DNA of 64,000 nt from Amorphophallus konjac (Eukaryota > Streptophyta > Magnoliopsida > Alismatales > Araceae), in assembly GCA_022559845.1 (NCBI GenBank), contig CM040126.1, positions 122,736,886-122,800,885 of the forward strand, written 5' to 3'. Numbering within the stretch: the stretch's first letter is position 1; every line of letters starts with the position of its first letter. Positions 10,532 through 20,764 of the stretch are shown piece after piece. The translations under genes were made by a program, and so were the position numbers. Under the pieces are notes generated by a model. The model searched no databases, was not told the DNA's origin, and saw only the letters and a program-made list of their open reading frames with translations.

Positions 10532-11730
10532 TTGAAAAATCATTCTGTTGAATACATAATAGGAAATCTTCATGATCCCCCTAGGACTAGGTCCTTTCAT
10601 AGAGTAGTGAATAATGAAGATCTAGTAGCACTTGTGTCTCAAATTGAACCCAAAACCATAGAAGAGGCCTTAAAAGATGAATCTTGGATAAATGCTATGA
10701 ACGAAGAATTGGGTCAATTTGAATGGAATAAAGTATGGAACTTAGTTCCTAGACCTGAAAATGTATATGTCATAGGAACTAAGTGGGTCTTTAGGAATAA
10801 AATAAATGAAGATGGAATAATTTCTAGAAATAAAGCCAGATTGGTAGTGAAAGGCTACTATCAGGAATTTGGGGTGGACTTTGATGAACCATATGCACCA
10901 GTTGCTAGGATGGAAGCAATCATAATATTGCTAGCTTTTGCTTGCTCAAATAACATTAAACTTCATCAAATGGACGTAAAAGTGTTTTCCTAAATGGGTC
11001 TATAAAAGAAGAAGTTTATGTTGAGCAACCCCCAAGCTTTGAGTTATCTGTGCTGCCTAACCATGTCTTCAGGTTGAATAAAGCCCTGTGTGGACTGAAA
11101 CAGGCCCCACGGGCTTGGTATGATAGACTGACAGAATTTCTGCTCAGTAAGGGCTACTGCAGAGGTAAGGTGGATCAGACTCTTTTCACAAAAAATCTGA
11201 ATAACCATCTCATCATAGTTCAGGTATACATGGATGATATTATTTTTGGTTCAACATGCACTGAACTATGTGATCAATTTACAAATTTGATGTCTAGTGA
11301 GTTTGAAATGAGCCTGGTTAGAGAACTGAAATATTTTCTTGGCTTACAGGTTCAGCAGTTGGAGGATGGTTGTTTCATCAGTCAAAGAAAGTACACAATG
11401 GCAATCCTAAAGAGGTTTGGTATGGACAAATTGAAGCATATAGCTACTCCAATGGGTACAAATACTTCCTTAGATGCTGATGAGTCAGGTAAAGAAGTGG
11501 ATGCAAAATTATACCGAGGTATGATTGGCTCCTTACTATACTTAACTACCTCAAGACCTAACATTCAATTTAGTGTCTGTATGTGTGCTAGATTTCAATC
11601 TAGACCTACTGAATTACATCTTGCTACTGTTAAGAGAATATTTAGATATATCTCAGGCACACACAATTTAGGACTGTGGTTTCCTACTGTACACACATTA
11701 GACTTAATTTCATACACTGATGCAGACTAG
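10532..11730 (+). pseudogene. pol: Copia reverse transcriptase (element A)
   Basis: The first part (10532-10993) begins before the WINAMNEE motif and includes GTKWVFRNK, KARLVVKG and the palm motif HQMDVK. One base is lost in the A run at about 10980, so the frame shifts before VFLNGSIKEE. The second part (from about 10985, long frame from 11050) has LCGLKQAPRAWYDR, the catalytic YMDDIIFG at about 11228-11251, and KYFLGLQV. This is the RVT_2 family of Ty1/copia. It ends at SYTDAD with a TAG where a Tyr codon is expected. The frame before 10471 continues into this one, so the original pol was a single frame. Confidence 0.92.
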
Positions 11731-12171
11731 GCTGGCTAGAAGTTAGATAGAAAAAGCACAAGTGGCTTTTGTCAATTCTTAGGTGGGTGTTTAGTTTCTT
11801 GGGCTTCCAAGAAACAGCATTCTGTGGCCCTCTCCACTGCAGAGGCTGAATATGTAGCTGCAGGGAGTTGTGGTACACAAGTCATTTGGATAAAACACCA
11901 GCTCCAGGACTACAATGTAGACCTTAGTTGCACACCTATATACTATGATAACAGTAGTGCAATAAATATGTCTAAAAATTATGTTCTCCATTCACGAACT
12001 AAGCATATAGAAATCAGGCACTACTTTATAAGAGATGAAGTTTCTAAGGGTAACTTTGAATTAATCCATGTAGGCACAGCACAACAAATTGCAAATATTT
12101 TCACTAAGCCCTTGGATAATGAAAAGTGCTCTACCTTGAGGAGAGAGTTAGGCATCTTTAGAACTTACTGA
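11731..12171 (+). pseudogene. pol: Copia RNase H, end of pol (element A)
   Basis: Same frame as the second half of the reverse transcriptase, after two TAG stops (11728-11730 and about 11737). RKSTSGFCQFLGG and WASKKQ are followed by STAEAEYVAA with the catalytic Glu, then YDNSSAI, the expected Asp position. HIEIRHYFIRDEV and ANIFTKPL end the domain. In copia elements it removes the RNA strand during cDNA synthesis. Natural end at TGA after GIFRTY. Confidence 0.9.
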
Positions 12172-13858
12172 TCTCTAAATTCCATCACTCTTCAGTCTGT
12201 GTATTCTGTGACTCTGTAGCATGCCTCTATGCATTAAGGTCTCTGCTCTGACCTATCAGTTCAAATTCTTCACATCTACTTTCTATGAATAATCCCTGCG
12301 TCGATGCACCCTGACCCCAGGTCGATGCATCTGTGTATTTTAGTGTTCTCCATTTGTCTACTATTTTTGTTCAACCATCCTTGGTATATAAAATGGTGTT
12401 AGGAGAGAGGCAGACTATGTCTATCTGGATACCTGCACTATGCTTGAGGTGGTCTTTGGCCTAATTTCTCAGCCAAGTACCAAGTCAAATTGATTCATGT
12501 AGTGAGGGGGAGATACTTTCTTAAGTATGGTTAAAATTTTGGGCCATGAAGTCAAATTCATAGGGGGAGTCTGCCCACTCTTGAAGTCCGTCAGTGATCA
12601 TTGTGTTTATTGAGAACTTATACAGTTCTTTCACAGATATTCAAATTCAGAACTGTCTTAATTGTTTATGTTTGTTAACTAAAATCTCATCTAAGAAGTT
12701 TAAGCTTCATGATCTTGTACTGACAAAGATAAAGACTTCTAAAGAATATCTTCCTACAAGACTAATGAGTGAAGAACAATGTTGGAATATCATGCACTGA
12801 ATTCTTCTAAAAGCTTGAACATTAAACACAAGGAGACAACTCTAGTTGAAAAATCTGTACATTTCAGTATTGTTCTCAAACATTCTACTTCACTAAAATC
12901 AAAGGGGGTAAAAGTATTTTTAGAGCAATGATCTGGTTTACTGAGAAACCAACTCCTTCACCATGAAGTGGAGTCAAGTTGAGTCATGAAGTGCTAGATT
13001 ATCTTTAGGTAGAAAGGCTATGCCGATGTCATCATGGCAGAGCAATGGCATAGAATGTTGAGTAATTGGGTCACTTCACTTAAGACGTGTTGTGTCTCAC
13101 GTAAAAAAGACATCTCTATAGCTAACCCTGTTCTCAAAAGAGAGGCATTCAGGTTACCACACTGAGTGACTGGGGATTCCTACATCTAACCAATGTGTCT
13201 CCTCATGTAAAAGGTGTAGGTTAACCCACATTGCTCAATGGGAAAAAGAATTTCATTCAAAAATGTTGAAAGTGTTCAAGCCCCTATGCAAAATTTGGCG
13301 TTGTATGTATGTTCTCATTACTGCCGGAAAATCTTCATGTGAGAAGTCTCTGAATATTTAACTAGCAAAGCATTTAGACAGCTCATTCAAGGCATCTATA
13401 TGACAATTTGCTTGCCTTCCTTATTCCTGTATGGAGATAATTTTCAAAGACTTTCTATTCTTTGTCTCTCTGGATTATAAGTCTGAAGCATCTAAGCAAC
13501 TTTTGGATACCACATGTAATTCTTTAAGAGATGGTCCTGACAGTTTCTGAATATGTGAACTTACTGCATCTGGTCTCTTTTGCACTTGCAATCAGTTCTC
13601 TTTGCCCACCTTATTTTATGATGTCAAAGGGGGAGAGAGTGAGTAATTTTGAGTAATTCTGCTCTTTGTCCAGTGTCTATCTTCGAGAGAAAGGGGTAGA
13701 GTTCGTCAAGGGGGAGAGTTCGTTGGGAGAGCAAGTCCAACTATTTCATATTTCTGCTTGCTCAACTATTTCTCAAGGAAGATGAAGTTTGAATTTTTTT
13801 TCGGGCATCAATAAGACTCGATAACTCATATTATTGCCATCATCAAAAAGGGGGAGAA
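12172..13858 (+). other. Element A 3' non-coding region with polypurine tracts and conserved block
   Basis: No gene. A short motif TGCGTCGATGCA and its variant lie at about 12298-12333. Polypurine tracts of the AGGGGGAG type occur near 12508, 12560, 13628, 13706 and 13847, the last adjoining the LTR. The block conserved across elements is at about 12922-13250: AGAGCAATG at 12922 and 13039, two GAGTAACTGGG-like words near 13060 and 13165, and two CTCACGTAAAA/CTCATGTAAAA words. Confidence 0.75.
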
Positions 13859-14045
13859 TGTTATATTGTGTGTGTTTTGATGATGTCAATGCAATATGGT
13901 TCACTGACTAACATAATTAGTCTAAATTGCAGGTGCCCTGGCTGCTAAAGCTATATAAAGAAAGTGAGGAAGTTCTATGATATATCAAATCAAGCTTACT
14001 TAGGAACAAGGTGAAACTACTAGAAGAAAAGTCTAAAAGAGCAAG
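13859..14045 (+). repeat. Element A 3' LTR, first part
   Basis: Starts TGTTATATTGTGTGTGTTTT directly after the tract AAAAAGGGGGAGAA. It is interrupted after 187 bases by the LINE, whose A-tail appears here as the T run at 14046. The last 21 bases are the left copy of the LINE target-site duplication. Confidence 0.8.
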
Positions 14046-14053
14046 TTTTTTTT

Positions 14054-14221
14054 AAATCCATTACATACCTATTACAGCGGGAGAGGGAGACCGGTCACCC
14101 CTAGAGAAGGGGAGAGACACTCACCCCCAGCCACCGAACAGGAATGAAATTGTATTAAGCAATCAACAAAAGGTACATAAGATAACTAGAGCCATAGAGA
14201 GGGGCACCCTACCTTATCAAG
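14054..14221 (-). other. LINE 3' UTR
   Basis: 168 bases between the stop of ORF2 and the A-tail. On the minus strand it contains a C/T-rich part (TCTCTCCCCTTCTC). No other feature is seen. Confidence 0.6.
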
Positions 14222-16162
14222 TCAGTAGGGTCTCTTTACAGAGTGAGGAAGATCAGCCCAAGAAGCCCAAAAGGATTGAGAAGAGAGGGAGCAACCCACA
14301 GTAGCCAACATATCAGCCACTTGGTTCGCTTCCCTATACATGTGAGAAATAGATACATCCATGGTGCTAAGAACATAAGCCACATCAAACAAAATGAGAG
14401 ATAGCTTCCATGGGCAAGAGTAACCGCCTGACACAATATTGGCCAAAACAAGGGAATCCGTCTCCACAGCAATGGTCCGAATCCCGCGTGAAGAGTAGAG
14501 AAGAAGGCCATCCCGAAGTGCAAGGGCTTCTGCTTCAAGGCTAGAAGATGCAAAAGGGTAGGCTGTAGCCGCAGCCCAAAGGAGGGACCCGGAGGAGTCC
14601 CTCATAACAACGCCTCCTCCCGCAATACCCAAACTGCGCTTGAAAGCGCCATCGACATTCAACTTCAATCTCCCCGAGGGAGGGGGAAACCACCTTATGA
14701 GCCTCGGGATAGAGGGGTAAGGAGCCTTAATAGAAATGCCCCATGCTTGCAGCGCTAGCTTCTGAGCCTGTTGTAGGTCCCGCCCTTTGATATGGCAGCC
14801 GAACATGATGGCACACACCGATTGTAACACCCTGTAGAAGATGTGGCGAGAGTTCATGGACCGGCCTTCATACCGAGCAGAGTTCCTGCTGTGCCAAACC
14901 TCCCAAATTCCACCCAAGAATATGCACCGAGCTAATGTCCCAGCGATGGTATTGAGATGCAGTGAGGCCAAGAAATCAGCAACAACTGCAGCCGCGGATG
15001 GCGTTGCGCCGGCGTTAAAATGCAAGAAATCCGAGAAATGAGACCAAAGCTCCCTTGCCACAGTGCTCTGGAAGAGAAGATGTAAATTAGTCTCGATGGA
15101 TGGTAAGGGGCAGCAATTACAATGAGAGCAAAGTGGGACACCACATGCCATGATGGAGCTATCAACAGGAAGGCATCCATGCATAATCCGCCAAGTAAGA
15201 ATGGACCATTTAATAGGAATAAGGTGATGCCAAATCAGCGCCCAAGAAGGAGCAGCAGTAGGGGACAAAAGCCTTCGGACAGAGCTAGTAGAAAAGGCCC
15301 CATCGGTTGTGAGGGTCCACATCCATGCATCATGTGGAGTAGTGGAGGCCACAAGCTGCGTCAATGTCCCAGGAGGGCAGAACTGCCAAACAACAGCAAT
15401 AGTTGCTTGCGGTTGGGAAGACAACACCTTGGCCACTGAACAAAATTTATCCGGCTGGTCATTCCATATGTAAGGGGGCAGGAATTCTTTCAGGGGCGTG
15501 CTGCCCGCCCAAGCATCAAACCAAAATGATACAATACTAGACTGTCCCGTGGAGATGAAAACCCGATGATTGGCATAAATGAGTCCGGCTGCTAGCTGCC
15601 AGAGGGACCTTTCCGCAGCAGTAGTAAGGTTGAAAGATGCCATAGAGTAGTGCTCCGCATGAAGGTATTTTGCACAGAAGTAGGAAGCCCATATAGTGGA
15701 ACCCGTGATCGCCCTCCACAGTAGTTTAGTCCGCAATCCGATTTGGAGGGAGTGAAGGTTTAGAACCCCAAGACCACCACTCTCCAGTGGCCTAGCAACC
15801 AAGTTCCATGCTTTCCAATGTTTTTTAGGGGACCCTTCATAGGATCCCCAAAAGAAGTTGGCCAGGAGTTTGTGGAAGGCTCTGAAAATCATCATGGGGA
15901 TGGCAGTAGAAGCTAGCGTATAGATTGGCAGGGTGGATAAGACGTGTCGAATGAGAATAAGACGGCCTCTAGAAGATAAGAACCCCGATTTCCAACTTTG
16001 AAGTCTGGTGGCAGCATTAGCAAGAAGATAAGAAAAATGCCGTGTCTTGGTTCGGCCGGAGAGTAAAGGAATCCCCAAATAAGTAAGTGGAAGAGCATCC
16101 TGTTTGAAGGTCGTAACTTGAGCTATCTTCCTGTAGAAAGCAAGGGGAGCATCCTTTCCCAC
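14222..16162 (-). pseudogene. LINE ORF2, C-terminal part with zinc-binding and RNase H domains
   Basis: 646 codons from the frameshift to the natural stop. It begins with the thumb region (LTYLGIPLLSGR). A zf-RVT type region follows with WRIMHGCLPVD and the cysteines of CSHCNCC. An RNase H of the RVT_3 family ends the protein: LNVDGAFK (Asp), SLEAEALALRDGL (Glu), VETDS (Asp), YREANQVAD (last Asp). LINEs with a terminal RNase H of this kind are typical of the plant L1 group. Internally this half is free of stops. Confidence 0.9.
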
Positions 16163-17370
16163 AATGAAAGAACTCTTAGATGAGTTGACGAGTTGACCTG
16201 AAGCAACCTCATATTTGTTGAGGAAGACATTAGTGCTCTTAGATGACGAACCGAACCATTAGAAAATACCAAAGTATCATCCGCATATAGAAGGTGTGAC
16301 ACCTTAGGACAGCGGCAAAGGGTATGAAACCAACTTCCCCTGCTGCGGAAAAGATCCAATAGTCCACGACTAAGTGCCTCCTCTGCCAAAATGAAGAGTG
16401 TCGGGGTAATGGGGTCTCCTTGCCGGAGACCCCTAGAAGACTTGAAGAATCCATGAGACTTTCCATTAGCAAAGATGGAGAACCAACAGTTAGAGAGTAG
16501 CGGCTCGATGAGGGAAATGACAGGGAGTTGAAACCCAAACCTACGAAGCACAGCATATAAGAAGTCCCATTCCATATGGTCATAGGCCTTGGCCATATCA
16601 ATTTTGAAGATAACATTCCGTCCCTGACATTTGGCTCGAAGGTGTTGTATCATCTCACGGGTCAAACTGATATTTTCAATAATTGATCGGCCTTTAACGA
16701 AAGCACCTTGCTCCTTAGATATCAAAATAGGAAGCACACCCGCGAGGCGATCACTTAAAATACGTGAGATGATCTTGTAGAAGAAATTGCATAAGCTGAT
16801 TGGGCGGAAATCATCACAAGTCTGAGGGTTGTCCACCTTTGGAATTAATGCAAGAAGAGAAGTAGTAAAGCTGCGAGGCAAAGCATGACCACAAAAATAT
16901 GCTTGGACGGCAGCAATAACATTGGACCCGATAAAGTCCCAGCTGGCTTGAAAGAAGTGGCCCGTGAATCCATCCAGCCCCGGCGCACTATTCGGGGATA
17001 GATTGAAAACAATATTCTTAATTTCATCTGGGGATGGGACAACACTGAGAGATGCATTATGGGCGTCATCCGGAATGGTAGGAATAGCGGACAAAATGTC
17101 CGGGTGCAAGTAGTGCGTGGATGAAGCAAAGGCCTTCGAGAAGTGAGATACAAGCAGGTCCGCAATATCTTCTTCCCGTTCAGCCATAGACCCATCCTCA
17201 CGTAACAGCTTGATGATAGAAGACCTTCTGCGTTGAGACTTAGCAAATGCATGGAAGAATTTAGTGTTGTGATCGCCCTCTTTGAGCCAATGAATCCGGG
17301 ACTTTTGTCGCCAAAATAATTCCTCTTGAAGGTGTGCTTGTTCTAACACGTCTTTGGCAGATAAATACAT
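16123..17370 (-). pseudogene. LINE ORF2, reverse transcriptase domain
   Basis: In frame with the endonuclease. Motifs run in the RVT_1 order: SRIHWLKEGDHNTKFFH, LALIPKVDNP, DDFRPISLCNFFYKIISRIL, FKIDMAKAYDHMEWDFL with the first Asp, SRGLRQGDP, and LLYADDTLVF with the catalytic Asp pair near 16280. About 15 codons later the frame is lost. The missing downstream part is in another frame that overlaps it (16162 leftwards), so one small indel lies between about 16165 and 16240. Confidence 0.92.
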
Positions 17371-17439
17371 GGAAAGGTGGTCCTATGAAGGGCTTCCATC
17401 AAAATTTTCCTGATCCACATAAAAGGCTTCCTTAGCAGC

Positions 17440-18336
17440 CTAGACATTAGCGAAGACATTCCGAAAAACATTAGTGTTCCATTCCCGGAAGAATTTTTTC
17501 ATGTGTCTAAGTTTGAGAGCCATGGTGAGAAGGGGGAGAGAGAAGCAAGGGCCCGCAGCCCAGGCGGCTTTGGAGTCTGACAGGAACCGTGAGTGGGTCC
17601 GCCACATATGTTGAAAACAAAACCTAGAAGGAAATCCCTGTGATTCAGCATGCATGTAAAGGAGCAGGGGAGAATGATCACTGCACGCCCTTGACAAGTG
17701 TTGGACAGAGATGCGAGGACAAGAGATAGCCCAGTTTCCATTGAAGAAAAGTCTGTCCAATCTAGCCCAGATTCCATTGGGCTGCTGGCCATTATACCAG
17801 GTGAAAGCATTTCCACAGAAGCTAGCATCTTCCAAGCCAGAGGCGGATATACAAGCTTGAAAGTCTGACGATGAAATGGAGAATGCGTGGCTGCCACCTC
17901 GTTTCTCAGACGGATGTAGGATACTGTTGAAATCTCCACCCACCAGCCAGGGTATGTCACAGTTAGCAGAGAAGTCCATCAGGTAATCCCATAAAGTCCG
18001 GCGTTCAGAAATAGTGCAGCTAGCGTGAATTATAGTGAAATAAAAGCTGCTACCCAGATTGGGAGACAGAAGAATGGTAATGTGCTGTTCAGAGCATGAG
18101 ACCGCAACAACATGAATACAAGATTTCCAGAAGAGCCAAATCCTACCTTTAGCAGGGGAATTAACAATACAATGATCCATGCGAAGCTTCCGTTTAAATC
18201 TGTCCAACCAAGGGCCACCAAGTTTCGGCTCTATAATAGCAACAAAAATGAGATTGTGTTTCTTGATAAGAAGTTTTAATCTGCTAACGGATTGAGCATT
18301 ACCCAATCGCCTTATGTTCCAAATAAGGGCCTTCAT
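17440..18336 (-). pseudogene. LINE ORF2, endonuclease domain
   Basis: Starts MKALIWNIRRLGN, the usual beginning of the AP-like (EEP) endonuclease that nicks target DNA. Further motifs are AIIEPKLGG with the catalytic Glu, PWLVGGDFNSILHPSEK (GDFN) and CSDHSPLLL (SDH), so the active-site residues look intact. The frame continues without shift into the next segment but through two TAG stops (about 17440 and 17383). The ATG lies 77 bases after the stop of ORF1. Confidence 0.9.
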
Positions 18337-18412
18337 GAATGAGGGATATCAGTGGAGCACCCTGACGAATTAGTCCTGCATGACCACCGGCGAGGACAAA
18401 CAGCATGGTCCC

Positions 18413-18474
18413 CTAGATCAGGAGGGGGGGCCAGACCAACGAAGGAAGCATGTGCAGTAGGCAAGTCTTGAAAT
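18413..18474 (-). pseudogene. LINE ORF1, last codons
   Basis: After removing element B, the frame from 28320 (ending NPSPNF) continues here as KTCLLHMLPS and reaches a TAG at 18413-18415. This rejoined frame independently supports the B boundaries. About 20 codons lie on this side. The ORF1 stop and the ORF2 start are 77 bases apart. Confidence 0.75.
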
Positions 18475-19530
18475 TGTTGTGCCCCTGTGATTTTAATGAT
18501 AGCAAACACTATGAGTCACCATATGTTTGTGTTTGCATGAAAGATTGAATGATTGCATGCTCAGTCATTTATCTAGCACGTTTCAAGCTCTACCACACAC
18601 ATTAGGTCCGAGCATATAGAGTCCGTCGGTGCATTGACCAATTCGTGCATATTTCTGATCAATGCCTGTTTGCATATATTAGCCATAGTCAGTGCACTCG
18701 TCTGTCTCATGCGTACACTAAGTCTATACATCCATTAGCTGATAACTGAGCAAGTCTATACATCCGTTAGCTCAGCTCGTGACTTAGTCAGTGCAATCCA
18801 TGTTCATTGTGCATGTGTGCATGTCTGCACATTCCTTAGTAGCTAGTCTGTACAACCTCCGGTTGATTCATTCGATCAAGTCTATACAGCCAGAGCCAGT
18901 GTTCTTCACGCATATACATAGTCAGTGCATCACCCTCATGCATACACAAGCACCCAAAGTCTGTACAACCGTTATTGATATGTGCATTTAAGTTCATACA
19001 TCACTTCATCAAGTCTATACAGGATGCATTCATGCATAAACACTAGGTAGCAAAGTCTGTACATCATCTTGGCGCATGCACGCAAAGTCTGTACATCGTC
19101 TTGGCGCATGCACGCAAAGTCTGTACATTCCTTGACAGCATGCCTGAGCATTCATCCTCAATGTGCATACTTTCATCTATGCAAAAGTGCATTACATGCA
19201 TTTAAATGTCTGAACACTTGTTGACGGCATGTCAGTGCATCCATTTTCGTTGTACATACCTTGATAGATACAAACTGCAGTTCACACATTCAAAGTCTGT
19301 ACATTCTTCAGTAGCATATCTGTGTATCATTTGCACAGTACACACAATGTCTGCACACTCCTTGATGGCATGTCCTTGCACTTATCTTCAATGTGCATAC
19401 CTTCCTATATGTATACTGCATTCCATGCAATTAAGTCTGTACAATTCTCGAACTTACTCGAAGCATCTCCTTCCTTGTTCTTCAGATTAATTCGAACTGA
19501 TAATCAAGCATGATCTGACAGAACTGCTGG

Positions 19531-19561
19531 CACGTGATCCCAGGAAAATGATAGGCACGTG
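19531..19561 (+). promoter_or_regulatory. Paired G-boxes, element B 5' LTR
   Basis: Two CACGTG cores 25 bases apart, both in GGCACGTGATC context, about 95-120 bases upstream of the TATA box. G-boxes bind plant bZIP and bHLH factors. The same pair is at 27246-27276 in the 3' LTR. Confidence 0.6.
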
Positions 19562-19653
19562 ATCCGAGGAAAGGAAGCTTCTATCCCCTAACACATGGAC
19601 CAGTCGAATTTCAGTAGGGCTCTGTTGTTTGATCCATATGAAGCCCATGTTCC

Positions 19654-19662
19654 TATATAAAG
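19654..19662 (+). promoter_or_regulatory. TATA box, element B 5' LTR
   Basis: TATATAAAG after CCATGTTCC, followed by a GA-rich leader. It marks the probable U3/R transition. The 3' LTR copy is at 27369-27377. Confidence 0.7.
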
Positions 19663-20602
19663 TCACATCACCTTTCGAAGAAGGGTTGTTGGTGCTGGAA
19701 GAGAGGCCGTCAGAAGTAAAGAAAGGAGAGCCAGCAGAAGAAGAAGAACAGAAGACATCTGAGCACAGCCAGAGAGAAAAGAGAGCAGTAGAGAGAAAAA
19801 GAGAAGTTGCAGAAGAATAGAGAGAGAGAGAGTTCGTGAAGAAGAAGAAAGAAGACTCCATCAGAAGATCTGTCTTCACTAGAATCTGGATCAAATCCAA
19901 TCCAGTCAGCTCCATGGGAGCCACATTTGCATTTCATTGATTACAGCTTTCAGTCGCTGTTATTTCTTGTTTCATGCTTTCATTTTTAACCTTTCTTCAA
20001 GCTGTTTGTCAGCGGGCGAGGTGGATACCTCGGACAGCAAGCTGTGAAGCTCAGCGATTTGCAGAGGAGGATTCCTCTGGACGAGTTAAGCTGTAATCCC
20101 CAGCGGTTGCAGAGGTGTGGTATCTTCTGGTCGGCGAAGCTGTAATGCCCAGCTATTCAAGCTATTTGTCAGCGGTTGTAGGCAAGCTGTGAGGCCCAGC
20201 AGTTTAAGCTGTGTATCAGCAGAAATCCACACTCGGGTTGAGTGTGGGGTGGATGTAGGTCTGGAAGATCGAACCACCTAAAAATCTCTTGTCTACCGTG
20301 GTTTGATTTCTCATCTGATTGTCGCTAGATGAATGGATAGGTGCGTTTCAAGTGCGTATTCTGTCTGAATGCTTTAAGACACACGCTGTTCTGATTTGAT
20401 TCTGTCTATGGCTTAGACTTGCTCAGGTGCCTGCATTGTTGCAGTTCAACTGGTTGATCAAGTGTTTCTTGGAATCTCTTCTTAAAGAGCCCAATTGATC
20501 TTTATTCCGCAACTGTGTCTAGTTACAAGCTTTAATTAGGCAATTTTTGAAGGGGAGATTCATTCACCCCCCCTCTGAATCCATAGCTCCAGCTACAACA
20601 AC

Positions 20603-20614
20603 TGGTATCAGAGC
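20603..20614 (+). other. Primer binding site, element B
   Basis: TGGTATCAGAGC, two bases after the 5' LTR, is complementary to the 3' end of plant initiator methionine tRNA, the usual minus-strand primer of copia elements. Confidence 0.9.
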
Positions 20615-20764
20615 AGGTTGCTGTGCATTGGATCCAACGATCCACAGCAGATCCTGAATCTTTTGTGGTGCATTTCAGAGTGGGTTTCTTGTGTTCGGTG
20701 TTTTGATTCACTGATTTAGTGCCTTGCTTTGCTCATCTGATTACGGTGCATTTATCATCTCTCG

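Larger units (their letters stand above)
8396..14045 (+). mobile_element. Element A: Ty1/copia retrotransposon, 5'-truncated in the window
   Basis: This is the internal region of a copia element with the order Gag tail, protease, integrase, reverse transcriptase, RNase H, then 1.7 kb of non-coding sequence, a polypurine tract (13846-13858) and the first 187 bases of the 3' LTR (from TGTTATATTG at 13859). The pol type, the A/T-rich 3' spacer with repeated polypurine tracts and the similarity to the gag-only elements nearby place it close to the Sirevirus (SIRE/Maximus) lineage. The 5' LTR and most of gag are missing at the left junction. The 3' LTR continues at 45367 beyond the LINE insertion. 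Several stops and frameshifts make it inactive. Confidence 0.85.
14046..18474 (-). mobile_element. L1-type LINE, 3' part (ORF2 and tail)
   Basis: A non-LTR retrotransposon with its 3' end to the left. Eight Ts at 14046-14053 are the A-tail seen from the other strand, followed by a 3' UTR to 14221 and ORF2 to 18336. Flanks match as a diverged TSD: AGTCTAAAAGAGCAAG ends at 14045 and CGTGTAAATGAGCAAG ends at 45366. The element is cut at 18474 by element B, and continues at 28315 and again near 43940. The decayed TSD and the stops show it is much older than B, C and D. Confidence 0.9.
18475..20600 (+). repeat. Element B 5' LTR
   Basis: Begins TGTTGTGCCCCTGTG and ends AGCTACAACA. In order it holds an array of AGTCTATACAT/AGTCTGTACAT motifs (about 18640-19450, roughly 20 copies), two G-boxes CACGTG (19531, 19556), a TATA box (TATATAAAG at 19654), a GA-rich leader (19675-19860) and hairpins. 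The end is a conserved segment with GGATGTAGGTC and CGAACCACCTAAAAA at about 20250-20286. Confidence 0.92.

Noticed and set aside
15122..15439. Plus-strand frame within the LINE
   Set aside because: Shadow of ORF2, which has clear reverse transcriptase and RNase H motifs on the minus strand.
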